Assembly: GCA_965222335.1 (NCBI GenBank)
Contig: OZ244944.1
Coordinates: 372,001-436,000 of the forward strand
Reading direction: 5' to 3'
Source: G965222335 sp965222335
GTDB lineage: Bacteria > Pseudomonadota > Gammaproteobacteria > Pseudomonadales > Halieaceae
DNA: 64,000 bases
A program made the position numbers and the translations under genes. Under the pieces are notes generated by a model, which was given only the letters and a program-made list of their open reading frames with translations, was not told where the DNA came from and did not search any database. How positions within the stretch are numbered: position 1 is the stretch's first letter; every line of letters starts with the position of its first letter. Shown here piece by piece: positions 1-7,457 of the stretch.

Positions 1-1026
1 CGCCTCGCCGCTGAGATTGGTCGAGTCGGTTCGCATGTAGGTGATGTAGCCGGCCTCGTACAGCCGCTGGGCCATCATCATGGTTTTCTTGACGCTGAAA
101 CCCAGGCGCGTGCTCGCCGCCTGCTGCAGGGTCGAGGTGATAAACGGCGCGGGTGGCTTGGACCGGGTCGGCTTGTCCTCACGCTGGCGCACCGCGTAGG
201 GCAGTTTCTCCAGCTCCGCCGTGGCCTTGCGGGTATCCGCCTCGTTGTCCGGCCGGAAAGTCTGGCCCGCGTGCTTGCGCACCTGGAAGCGCACCTCTTC
301 GCCCTTCTCCGGTGCGAGATCCGCGTGTACCTCCCAGTACTCCTCCGGCACGAAGGCACGTATCTCCCGCTCCCGTTCCACGATCAGGCGCACCGCGACC
401 GACTGTACCCGCCCCGCGGAGAGGCCGCGCGCTACCTTCGCCCACAGCAGGGGCGACACCATATAACCGACCACCCGGTCGAGAAAGCGCCGCGCCTGCT
501 GGGCGTTGACCCGGTCCTGGTCGAGGTGGGCCGGAGCCTCGAAGGCCTCGGCGATCGCCTTCTTCGTAATCTCGTTGAATACCACCCGCTGGTAGCGATC
601 GTCGTCGCCGCCGATTGCCTCGCGCAGATGCCAGGCAATGGCCTCCCCTTCACGGTCAAGGTCAGTCGCGAGATAGATCGCGTCGGCGCTGGCTGCCAGC
701 TTCTTCAGCTCGGCGACCACTTTCTCCTTGCCGGGCAACACCTGGTACTGTGCTTTCCAGCCATGCTCCGGGTCGATACCCATGCGCCGCACCAGTTGCT
801 CGCGCGACTTCTGCTTCTTGTAGGCAGCCTTTTCCTCGGGTGCCATCTTGCGGGTCCTGGCGGCCTGCGCTGCTCGCTCCTTCGGGTCTACCGAACTGCC
901 GCTACCGGCGGTGGGCAGGTCGCGGATGTGGCCGACGCTGGACTTGACGATGAAATCCGGACCCAGATATTTATTAATGGTCTTGGCTTTGGCCGGCGAC
1001 TCCACGATAACGAGTGATTTGCCCAT
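1..1026 (-). CDS. topA: DNA topoisomerase I, N-terminal 342 residues (cut by window edge)
   Basis: Type IA topoisomerase that relaxes negatively supercoiled DNA through a transient 5'-phosphotyrosine bond. The reading frame starts at the ATG at 1024-1026 and runs off the left edge, so the C-terminal core and any zinc-finger domains lie outside the window. The start of the protein (MGKSLVIVESPAKAKTINKYL) is the Toprim domain, and the acidic DLDREGEAIAWHL motif follows at about residues 114-126. The catalytic tyrosine is in ITYMRTDST, at about residue 330. A strong sigma-70 promoter lies 64 bp upstream, so the gene probably has its own transcript. The identification is secure; only the missing 3' end is unknown. 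Confidence 0.97.
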   Translation of the reverse strand, partial: MGKSLVIVESPAKAKTINKYLGPDFIVKSSVGHIRDLPTAGSGSSVDPKERAAQAARTRKMAPEEKAAYKKQKSREQLVRRMGIDPEHGWKAQYQVLPGKEKVVAELKKLAASADAIYLATDLDREGEAIAWHLREAIGGDDDRYQRVVFNEITKKAIAEAFEAPAHLDQDRVNAQQARRFLDRVVGYMVSPLLWAKVARGLSAGRVQSVAVRLIVEREREIRAFVPEEYWEVHADLAPEKGEEVRFQVRKHAGQTFRPDNEADTRKATAELEKLPYAVRQREDKPTRSKPPAPFITSTLQQAASTRLGFSVKKTMMMAQRLYEAGYITYMRTDSTNLSGEA

Positions 1027-1089
1027 AAGCTCCTGAATGTAACCGATGTACTGGCTCGGGCCGGGTGTCCCCGGCGGGAAAAAGGGGCA

Positions 1090-1118
1090 TATATAAGTGC
1101 CATGACCGCCGCGGTCAA
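1090..1118 (-). promoter_or_regulatory. Sigma-70 promoter of topA with an overlapping 15-bp palindrome
   Basis: On the minus strand TTGACC (1118-1113) and TATATA (1095-1090) are separated by exactly 17 bp, a near-consensus promoter ending 63 bp before the topA ATG. A palindrome with 7-bp arms and one central base (TGACCGC-G-GCGGTCA, 1103-1117) covers the -35 element and most of the spacer. It could be an operator, or a supercoiling-sensitive extrusion site. The promoter is seen in the sequence; its regulation is inference. Confidence 0.72.
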
Positions 1119-1131
1119 GGAAAATCCCGGC

Positions 1132-1584
1132 TCAGGCAGCCAACTGCTGTGCCCATTCACCCAGTAGCCGGCGTATTTCAGTGACTGTAGCCAGCTCCCC
1201 GTCTTCCCGCCAGTAGACCCCGCAGGAAGCCTCGTCGACACTCGCCGCGAGCACGCCTGCAGGCATCGCCTGCAGGCAATCCGGCGGTATCGCGCGGCTG
1301 CCCAGGGGACGCCATTCGCCCTCCTGTCGCAGCCAGTTGCGGCGCGCGCGGCCCTGGCGCCCGCTGGAGGGGCGCAGGCGCAGGCCGTAATAAACGCTGT
1401 CTGCGCGCGAGCGCGTCGTATCCGCCGAACTCGCGGCGGGCAGGTCGCGAAACTCGACAAACAGACCCTGCACCGCCGCCGCCTCGCGCATGGCCGCCTG
1501 GTGGCGCTGGGTCTTGCTGGGCAGGAAATGCGTCAGCGGCGCCAGGGCAATAAGCACGACCAGGGCGATTAACAGGTAAACCAA
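1132..1584 (-). CDS. Hypothetical protein with N-terminal membrane anchor
   Basis: A 150-residue protein of unknown function. The first 20 residues (MVYLLIALVVLIALAPLTHF) form one hydrophobic segment, so the protein is probably held in the inner membrane with the rest on one side. The remainder is polar and arginine-rich, with an alanine-rich helical stretch near residues 30-40 and no motif that I recognise. It is transcribed in the same direction as topA, but a topA promoter lies in the 105-bp gap, so the two may not be co-transcribed. The frame has clear codon bias and ends cleanly, which supports a real gene. Confidence 0.6.
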   Translation of the reverse strand: MVYLLIALVVLIALAPLTHFLPSKTQRHQAAMREAAAVQGLFVEFRDLPAASSADTTRSRADSVYYGLRLRPSSGRQGRARRNWLRQEGEWRPLGSRAIPPDCLQAMPAGVLAASVDEASCGVYWREDGELATVTEIRRLLGEWAQQLAA

Positions 1585-1625
1585 CTTTCGGCTCTCCGCG
1601 ATGGGCTCAATTGCGCGCCATTGTA

Positions 1626-1634
1626 TGCTATAAA
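1626..1634 (+). promoter_or_regulatory. Possible extended -10 promoter of the universal stress gene
   Basis: TGCTATAAA at 1626-1634 fits an extended -10 element (TGn-TATAAA) about 42 bp before the ATG at 1676. I see no convincing -35 hexamer at 16-18 bp spacing, which is tolerated for extended -10 promoters. This is a pattern match only. Confidence 0.4.
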
Positions 1635-1675
1635 AGCAGTTACAAGGTCCCGCACTTTACTGATGGAGCAGAAGC

Positions 1676-2116
1676 ATGAGCGATTACCGGAAAATTCTCG
1701 TGGCTATCGACCTGAGTGAGGACTCCACCGAAGTCGCCCAGCGCGCCCGCGCGCTGGCCGCGGGCGCCGGCGCGGAGCTTCATGTCATCCACGTGATCGA
1801 ACCTCTGAGCTTCGCCTACGGTGGTGACATCCCCATGGATTTCTCCGGCATACAGGATGAAATCCACGAGCAGGCGTCGCAGCAGCTCACCCAGTTCGGT
1901 GAGGCCCAGGGCATCGCCGCTGAGCGCCAGTATATCGTCCTGGGGCGTCCCGAAGTGGAAATCCATACCAAGGCGGAAGAACTGGATGCCGACCTGGTGG
2001 TCGTCGGCAGCCATGGCCGCTACGGCCTTGCCCTGCTCATGGGGTCAACGGCCAATGGCGTGCTGCACGGCGCCACCTGTGACGTGCTCGCCGTACGCGT
2101 CGGCAAGAGTGACTAG
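1676..2116 (+). CDS. Universal stress protein, UspA family
   Basis: A 146-residue single-domain cytoplasmic Usp protein. It opens with the beta-strand and acidic turn typical of the fold (YRKILVAIDLSEDS) and ends with the nucleotide-loop region VVVGSHGRYGLALLMGSTAN followed by CDVLAVRV. The last loop resembles the ATP-binding G-x2-G-x9-G(S/T) pattern but is one residue shorter in this reading, so nucleotide binding is plausible and not proven. Such proteins usually act as dimers during stress and growth arrest. The ATG follows a GGAGCAG ribosome binding site. The 3' end overlaps the convergent glutaredoxin-like gene by 4 bp. Confidence 0.9.
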   Translation: MSDYRKILVAIDLSEDSTEVAQRARALAAGAGAELHVIHVIEPLSFAYGGDIPMDFSGIQDEIHEQASQQLTQFGEAQGIAAERQYIVLGRPEVEIHTKAEELDADLVVVGSHGRYGLALLMGSTANGVLHGATCDVLAVRVGKSD

Positions 2117-2367
2117 GTCAGGAAGCGTTGCAGCGCCTCCGGGGTGAAAGGCCAGCCGAGCTCGGCACCATCGGCGCGGCGCAGCACCGGGATCAGCAGG
2201 CCGTAGCGCGCAAACAGGGCGTCCGAGTCGGCAATGTCGACGCGTGCCACGCACAGCGCCGGACTCGAATCTCGCATGGCCTCCAGCATCGCCGCCGCCT
2301 CATCGCAAAGATGGCAGGCGCTGGTCCCGTACAGTAGCAACACGCTGGTCTCGCTGACTGGCATCAC
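2113..2367 (-). CDS. Glutaredoxin-family protein (thioredoxin fold)
   Basis: An 84-residue thioredoxin-fold protein. SVLLLYGTSACHLCDEAAAML places a CxxC-type redox centre (CHLC) at the end of the first beta-strand, and a proline sits before the third strand (GLLIPVL), as in glutaredoxins of the DUF836 group. It probably reduces or senses a cytoplasmic disulfide; the substrate is unknown. The start at 2367 (MPVSETSVLL) has AGGGGTG just upstream and is preferred over a longer frame that has no ribosome binding site and would reach into the divergent promoter region. It converges on the universal stress gene with a 4-bp overlap. Confidence 0.8.
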   Translation of the reverse strand: MMPVSETSVLLLYGTSACHLCDEAAAMLEAMRDSSPALCVARVDIADSDALFARYGLLIPVLRRADGAELGWPFTPEALQRFLT

Positions 2368-2386
2368 CCCTGGCTCCTGTAGTTTA

Positions 2387-2428
2387 ATGCCCACCGCAAA
2401 TGGGCATAATCGGGTAGAATCCCTACCC
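2387..2428. promoter_or_regulatory. Two inverted repeats between the glutaredoxin-like and IclR genes
   Basis: The 93-bp divergent gap holds two perfect inverted repeats. The first is ATGCCCA-N7-TGGGCAT (2387-2407). The second is GGGTAG-N5-CTACCC (2412-2428). A CATAAT box (2405-2410) between them could be the -10 element of the IclR gene. IclR proteins commonly bind short palindromes next to their own gene, so these are candidate operators. Binding is inferred. Confidence 0.45.
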
Positions 2429-2460
2429 ACACAATACCGATAAACCCGGGGGTAGATTAG

Positions 2461-3366
2461 GTGGCTTTATTTTCCCAGCCGACAGCACGCGCGCTCGCCA
2501 TCCTGGACCTGTTAATGGCGAATCCGCACCAGGCCTTTGGCCTGACGGAGATGACCCGTCGCCTGAACCTGAACAAAGCCACCTGCCACGCGATCCTGAC
2601 CACCATGGCCAACTACGGGTTCCTGGTACAGCACCCGAAAACCAAGGCCTATCGCCTGGGCCCGTCCATCATCGCCGCCGGCAACGCCGCCTTCGCCCAG
2701 TTCCCGGTCCTGGAATACGCCAGGCCCGAGCTCGAAGGCCTGCAGAACGACCTGGCCGTGGGCTTCGCCGTGACCGCGCGCTCCAAACTCCACCAGGTGC
2801 TGCTCGCCCTGTACGGCCGCGCGACACCGCTGATCGACTCATTCCAGCTGGGACTGCGCCTGCCCAATACCGCGCCTATCGCCGCCTGTTTCACCGCCTT
2901 TTCCCCGGCCAAGCAGCTTGAAGCCTGGCTGACCCGCGCGCATGAGTCCCGCGGCGGCTACAACGAACGCCTGGACCAGAAACTGCGCGTCTCGGTGATT
3001 GCCATACGCGCCCGCGGCTACGAGGTAACCCTGAAAACCCGCGCCGAGGAAAAGCTGACCGCCGAGCTCTCCCGCATTCACCAGAGCTGGAGTCTCACCG
3101 AGCTCGAAGACGCGACCAATGCCTACCAGCACGACATCTGTGATGAACACTTTCACCTGGACCGTATCGACCCCAAGGCGCGTTACAGCGTGAGCACCAT
3201 CTCCGTGCCGGTATTTGTCTACCGCGATGTTCCGGTCATGTGTTTTGTCGCCGGCTCCATGGACAAGCCCATTACCGGCGCCCAGATCGAACATATCGCC
3301 GCGCGCATGAAAGAGTCCGCCGATCGCGTCACCGCCCTCGCCACCGGTCGCAGCAGCGTCCGCTAA
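2461..3366 (+). CDS. IclR-family transcriptional regulator
   Basis: A 301-residue regulator starting at GTG. The N-terminal winged helix-turn-helix is visible at about residues 8-65 (ARALAILDLLMANPHQAFGL, then LNLNKATCHAILTTMANYGFL, with the YRLGP wing). The C-terminal two thirds form the IclR effector-binding domain, which binds a small aromatic or carboxylic acid in characterised members. No catabolic operon adjoins it: the next gene is an RNA methyltransferase 9 bp downstream. The target genes therefore cannot be deduced from context. Two palindromes upstream suggest autoregulation. Confidence 0.88.
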   Translation: MALFSQPTARALAILDLLMANPHQAFGLTEMTRRLNLNKATCHAILTTMANYGFLVQHPKTKAYRLGPSIIAAGNAAFAQFPVLEYARPELEGLQNDLAVGFAVTARSKLHQVLLALYGRATPLIDSFQLGLRLPNTAPIAACFTAFSPAKQLEAWLTRAHESRGGYNERLDQKLRVSVIAIRARGYEVTLKTRAEEKLTAELSRIHQSWSLTELEDATNAYQHDICDEHFHLDRIDPKARYSVSTISVPVFVYRDVPVMCFVAGSMDKPITGAQIEHIAARMKESADRVTALATGRSSVR

Positions 3367-3375
3367 GCCGCTCAC

Positions 3376-4146
3376 ATGGTGGATTCCACCGATTATCGCG
3401 AGCGCAAGGCCTTTTTCGACCGGGTACTTACTGTCTACGGGCGCAAACCGGTACTGGAAATCCTGCAGCAGGACGGCCTTGAATGCCACTGCCTGCACCT
3501 GGCCGAGAGCAACCGGGAAAAGGGGATTGTCGCCCAAATTCGCGACCTGGCCAGCGCGCGCGGGATACCCCTGCGCAGCCACAGCCGCGAGGCACTGTCA
3601 CGCATCTCCCGCAACGGGCGCCAGGACCAGGGGGTGGCCCTCGATGTACTGTGCCCCGCCTTCCAGCGCCTGGAGGACGCGCTGGATGCCCTGCCCGCCC
3701 GCGCCCGCCTGCTCGCCCTGGACGGCATTACCAATCCACAGAATCTGGGGATGATCATCCGCTCTGCCGCTGCCGGCGATATCGACGGTATCATCTACGC
3801 CAGGGCGGGCAACGCGGCCCTGGGACCCCTGGTGATCAAGGCCAGCGCGGGCACCCTGTTCCGGGCACCGCTGCTGCAGTGTGAGAATCTGTCAGAAGCA
3901 CTGGCATTATGCCTGGAACGCGGCCTGTCAGTGTGCGCGCTGGCCGCCGATGCACCGGAAACGCTGTTCAACTTTCACCCCGCGGGTGCCTGCGTCTATA
4001 TCCTGGGCAATGAAACCGCGGGCGTGTCGCGGGATTGCGCCGCGCTGGCAACCCACAGCCTCGGCATTCCCATGCGCAACGGGGTGGAATCACTCAATGT
4101 GGCAGTAACGGCGGGCCTGATAGCCTATGCCGCACGTCTCTCCTAG
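3376..4146 (+). CDS. TrmH/SpoU-family RNA 2'-O-methyltransferase
   Basis: A 256-residue SPOUT methyltransferase that should transfer a methyl group from S-adenosylmethionine to a ribose 2'-OH in rRNA or tRNA. An N-terminal substrate-binding domain (about residues 1-95, with GRKPVLEIL) is followed by the knotted catalytic domain with all three motifs: NPQNLGMIIRSA, YILGNETAGVS and IPMRNGVESLNVAVTAGLIAY. The last contains the knot and SAM pocket. The layout is like RlmB, but the N-terminal part is divergent, so I do not assign the target nucleotide. It lies 9 bp after the IclR gene and overlaps the convergent oxidoreductase gene by 4 bp. Confidence 0.88.
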   Translation: MVDSTDYRERKAFFDRVLTVYGRKPVLEILQQDGLECHCLHLAESNREKGIVAQIRDLASARGIPLRSHSREALSRISRNGRQDQGVALDVLCPAFQRLEDALDALPARARLLALDGITNPQNLGMIIRSAAAGDIDGIIYARAGNAALGPLVIKASAGTLFRAPLLQCENLSEALALCLERGLSVCALAADAPETLFNFHPAGACVYILGNETAGVSRDCAALATHSLGIPMRNGVESLNVAVTAGLIAYAARLS

Positions 4147-5258
4147 CCCCCCGTGGTGACCTGGACAAGAATCTTGCCGCGCGCCCTGCCGGTTTCAGAG
4201 TAGCGGATCGCCGCGGGCAGCTCCTCCAGCGAAAACCGGCGATCAATCGCTGCCACCACCTCCCCGTCGGCCATCATCTGCGCCACGGTGGCCAGGTCAT
4301 CCCCGTCGAGACGGGCCATCAGCACCATCAGTTCCTGCTCGACGAAGGGCTGGTAAACAAGCGACAACAGTGGATTCACCAGCGGTGCAACCCAGTCGCC
4401 CTTGGAAGCGCCCACCATGACCAGGCGCCCCCCGGCGGACAGCACCGACACATTGGCGGGAATCGAATGGTTGCCGACATTGTCGATAATCACGTCGTAG
4501 CGCGCCTCGGCACCGGTATAATCCGTGGTGCGGTAATCGATAACCTGATCGGCACCCAGGGAGCGGACCAGGTCATGATTGCGGGCACTGGAAACGCCGG
4601 TCACATGGGCGCCCAGGGAATGGGCGATCTGCACCGCAAAGGTTCCCACGCCGCCCGATGCCCCGTTGATCAATACCCGCTCACCGGGAGCGACCTGCGC
4701 CCTGTCCCGCAGCGCCTGCAGCGCCGTCAGTGCCGCCACCGGGACCGCCGCCGCCTGTTCGAAACTCACCGCGTCCGGCTTGGCGGCGATCGAGCCGGTG
4801 GCTCGCATGAGGACGTATTCAGCAAAAGCGCCGTTGGCGCCGCCAAATACCGCATCCCCCACCGCGAAGCGGGTAACGCCCTCGCCCACCGCGGCCACGG
4901 TCCCGGCGACATCCCGCCCGATGCGCGGATTATCCGGGGCGCCAATACCGGCCTGCAGGCGCATGAGGTAGGGCGAGCCGTGCATATAATGCCAGTCCAG
5001 GGGATTGACCGATGCGGCATGCACCTTCACCAGCACCTGCCCGGCGCCGGGTTCAGGGATAGGCAGGCGCGTGGACTCGAGGACCTCCGCATCGCCGTAG
5101 CACTGGTAAATATAGGCTTGAAAGCTGTCCTGGACCTCGCCGCCGGGCTGCCGGGGTGAGGGGCAGGCACTGTCGTAACTGATCAGCACCGCCAGCACGG
5201 CAATACCGGCCAGCAGCAACAGGCCGAGACAGGCGAAAATCTTGCGCAACAGGGACAT
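4143..5258 (-). CDS. Membrane-anchored MDR oxidoreductase (quinone-reductase-like)
   Basis: A 371-residue medium-chain dehydrogenase/reductase. The catalytic and Rossmann domains are complete: a GroES-like half with SVNPLDWHYMHG and NPRIGRDVAGTVAAVG, then the NAD(P)H-binding INGASGGVGTFAVQIA. The zinc ligands of alcohol dehydrogenases are absent, so a zeta-crystallin/quinone-reductase type reaction is likely. An extra N-terminal segment (LLRKIFACLGLLLLAGIAVL) is a membrane helix or uncleaved signal, unusual for this cytosolic family. I chose the ATG at 5258 because the anchor follows it directly; an in-frame ATG at 5276 would add six residues. It lies downstream of the VWA gene on the same strand, after a 100-bp gap. 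Confidence 0.83.
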   Translation of the reverse strand: MSLLRKIFACLGLLLLAGIAVLAVLISYDSACPSPRQPGGEVQDSFQAYIYQCYGDAEVLESTRLPIPEPGAGQVLVKVHAASVNPLDWHYMHGSPYLMRLQAGIGAPDNPRIGRDVAGTVAAVGEGVTRFAVGDAVFGGANGAFAEYVLMRATGSIAAKPDAVSFEQAAAVPVAALTALQALRDRAQVAPGERVLINGASGGVGTFAVQIAHSLGAHVTGVSSARNHDLVRSLGADQVIDYRTTDYTGAEARYDVIIDNVGNHSIPANVSVLSAGGRLVMVGASKGDWVAPLVNPLLSLVYQPFVEQELMVLMARLDGDDLATVAQMMADGEVVAAIDRRFSLEELPAAIRYSETGRARGKILVQVTTGG

Positions 5259-5358
5259 GGCGGACAATCCAGGCAAAGGGCTCTGGATTGTAAACCAATT
5301 TATCGATCCGCGTGGGTTCGGTCAGCGCACGTATGGGGCAGACTGTCGCATGCGGCAC

Positions 5359-6534
5359 TTACTTGGAGAGGTAAGCCATCGCCTCTTCCAGACCCTTCAG
5401 TGTCAGCGGATACATGTGCCCCTGCATCAGCTGGTGGGTGATCGCCGTCGACTGGGTGTACTGCCACTCTTCCTCGGGCACCGGATTGATCCACACCACT
5501 TTTTCGTAGGTCTCCAGCAGGCGCCGCATCCAGACCTCGCCGGCCTCTTCGTTCCAATGCTCCACCGAGCCACCGGGCTGGACGATTTCATAGGGAGACA
5601 TCGCCGCGTCGCCGACAAAGATCACCTTGTAGTCGTGGGAATACTTGTGCAGGACATCCAGCAGGGGCGTGCGCTCGTTGTGGCGCCGCACGTTGTTGCG
5701 CCACACGCTCTCGTAGAGGAAGTTATGGAAGTAGAAGTACTCCATGTGCTTGAACTCAGTACGGGCAGCCGAGAACAGCTCCTCGCACACGCGCACATGC
5801 GGGTCCATGGAGCCACCGACGTCAAAGAATAACAGCACCTTGACCGCGTTGTGGCGCTCCGGAACCATCTTGATATCCAGCAGCCCGGCATTGCGCGCGG
5901 TGGAGCTGATGGTATCGTCCAGGTCCAGCTCGTCGGCAGCCCCCGTGCGGGCGAACTTGCGCAGACGGCGCATCGCCACCTTGATATTGCGGGTACCCAG
6001 CTCGACGCTGTCGTCCAGGTTTTTGAAGTCGCGTTTTTCCCAGACCTTGACCGCCTTGCGGTTGCCGCCGTTGGGACCCACGCGAATGCCTTCCGGGTGG
6101 TAACCCTGCTGGCCGAAGGGCGAGGTGCCGCCGGTGCCGACCCACTTGTTACCGCCCTCGTGACGCTCTTTCTGCTCTTCGAGGCGTTTCTTGAATTCCT
6201 CGATCAGCTTTTCCAGACCGCCCAGCGACTCGATCTTGGCCTTTTCCTCCTCGGACAGGTGCTTCATGAATTCATTGCGCAGCCAGTCGTCGGGGATCAG
6301 CGCCTCAATCACATCATCCAGTTCTTCAAGGTCCTGGAAATGCAGGCCAAAGGCGCGATCAAAGCGGTCGAAGTACTTCTCGTCCTTGACCATGCAGGCG
6401 CGGCTGAAATAGTAAAAGTCGTCCATGTTGGCAAAGGCGACATGGCGCTGGAGGCCGTCCATCAGGTCCAGCAGCTCACGGGTGGTCACCGGGACCCCGG
6501 CGTCGCGCAGACCGTGGAAGAAGTTAATTAACAT
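5359..6534 (-). CDS. CoxE-like VWA domain protein, partner of the MoxR-type ATPase
   Basis: A 391-residue cytoplasmic protein. The C-terminal half is a von Willebrand A domain with a metal-site motif, LLFFDVGGSMDPHVRVCEE, at about residues 235-253. It is a variant of DxSxS with glycine in the second position. The N-terminal half is helical and charged (EEKAKIESLGGLEKLIEEFKK). The gene starts 5 bp after the stop codon of the AAA ATPase, so the two are almost certainly translated together. Related ATPase/VWA pairs act as chaperones that insert metals or remodel a protein target. The client here is unknown; no carbon-monoxide dehydrogenase or methanol dehydrogenase gene is nearby. Confidence 0.85.
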   Translation of the reverse strand: MLINFFHGLRDAGVPVTTRELLDLMDGLQRHVAFANMDDFYYFSRACMVKDEKYFDRFDRAFGLHFQDLEELDDVIEALIPDDWLRNEFMKHLSEEEKAKIESLGGLEKLIEEFKKRLEEQKERHEGGNKWVGTGGTSPFGQQGYHPEGIRVGPNGGNRKAVKVWEKRDFKNLDDSVELGTRNIKVAMRRLRKFARTGAADELDLDDTISSTARNAGLLDIKMVPERHNAVKVLLFFDVGGSMDPHVRVCEELFSAARTEFKHMEYFYFHNFLYESVWRNNVRRHNERTPLLDVLHKYSHDYKVIFVGDAAMSPYEIVQPGGSVEHWNEEAGEVWMRRLLETYEKVVWINPVPEEEWQYTQSTAITHQLMQGHMYPLTLKGLEEAMAYLSK

Positions 6535-6539
6535 GGCAA

Positions 6540-7385
6540 CTAGCGGCTTTCCCTGCGATGCATGAAGGCCAGGCGCTCCAGCAGGTGCACATCCTGCTCG
6601 TTCTTCAGCAGGGCACCGTACAGGGGCGGAATCGCCTTGCTGTGGTCCCGCTCCTTGAGCAGCTCATCGGGAATATCGTCGGCCATCAGCAGTTTCAGCC
6701 AGTCGATCAGTTCCGAAGTGGAGGGCTTCTTTTTCAGCCCGGGTATCGCGCGCACATCGAAGAATACCTCCAGCGCTTCCTGCACCAGGGACTGGGCAAT
6801 GCCCGGGTGATGCACATCGATAATCTCGCGCATGGTGTCGCGGTCGGGGAAGTTGATGAAGTGGAAGAAGCAGCGACGCAGAAAGGCGTCGGGCAGCTCC
6901 TTTTCGTTGTTGGAGGTGATAATAATGATCGGCCGATGCCTGGCGCGAATGGTTTCCCCGGTCTCGTAGACAAAGAACTCCATGCGATCGAGTTCCACCA
7001 GCAGGTCGTTGGGGAACTCGATATCCGCCTTGTCCACCTCGTCAATCAGCAGCACAACCTGCTCGTCTGCGGCGAAGGCCTCCCACAGCTTGCCCCGCTT
7101 GATGTAATTGGCGATGTCGTGAACTTTTTCATCGCCCAGCTGGGAGTCCCGCAGGCGCGATACGGCATCGTATTCGTACAGCCCCTGTTGCGCCTTGGTG
7201 GTGGACTTGATGTGCCACTGGATCAGGCGCTTGCCCAGACCCAGGGCCACCTCTTCCGCGAGCATCGTCTTGCCGGTGCCGGGTTCGCCCTTGATCAGCA
7301 GCGGCCGCTCCAGGGTGACCGCGGCGTTGACCGCCATGCGCAGATCGTCAGTCGCTACATAGCGCTCAGTGCCCTCAAATTTCAT
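6540..7385 (-). CDS. MoxR-type AAA+ ATPase
   Basis: A 281-residue AAA+ ATPase. The Walker A motif is GEPGTGKT at about residues 32-39, Walker B is VVLLIDEVDKAD, and sensor 1 is IIITSNNEKELPDAFLRRC with the arginine finger. The C-terminal lid is helical (LERLAFMHRR). MoxR-group ATPases form hexamers that work with a VWA partner, here the gene 5 bp downstream. I chose MKFEGTERY at 7385; an ATG two codons upstream (7391) is equally possible. Longer forms lack a ribosome binding site. A membrane-bound VWA protein is encoded 72 bp upstream on the same strand. Confidence 0.88.
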   Translation of the reverse strand: MKFEGTERYVATDDLRMAVNAAVTLERPLLIKGEPGTGKTMLAEEVALGLGKRLIQWHIKSTTKAQQGLYEYDAVSRLRDSQLGDEKVHDIANYIKRGKLWEAFAADEQVVLLIDEVDKADIEFPNDLLVELDRMEFFVYETGETIRARHRPIIIITSNNEKELPDAFLRRCFFHFINFPDRDTMREIIDVHHPGIAQSLVQEALEVFFDVRAIPGLKKKPSTSELIDWLKLLMADDIPDELLKERDHSKAIPPLYGALLKNEQDVHLLERLAFMHRRESR

Positions 7386-7457
7386 AAGCATTCCATTGGT
7401 GTGGTTACAGTCGAAGCGCACAAGGGTAGCGACCGCCCCTGCGCATGGCAAGCCGGC

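Noticed and set aside
271..1017. A 248-residue plus-strand frame over topA
   Set aside because: It is antisense to clear topA motifs and has no family features.
4035..5159. A 374-residue plus-strand frame opposite the MDR oxidoreductase
   Set aside because: It is antisense to a well-conserved enzyme, with unnatural His/Gln/Arg-rich composition.
5359..7385. CO dehydrogenase or methanol dehydrogenase maturation operon
   Set aside because: The ATPase and VWA pair resembles CoxD/CoxE and MoxR systems, but no cox or mxa structural gene is in the window.
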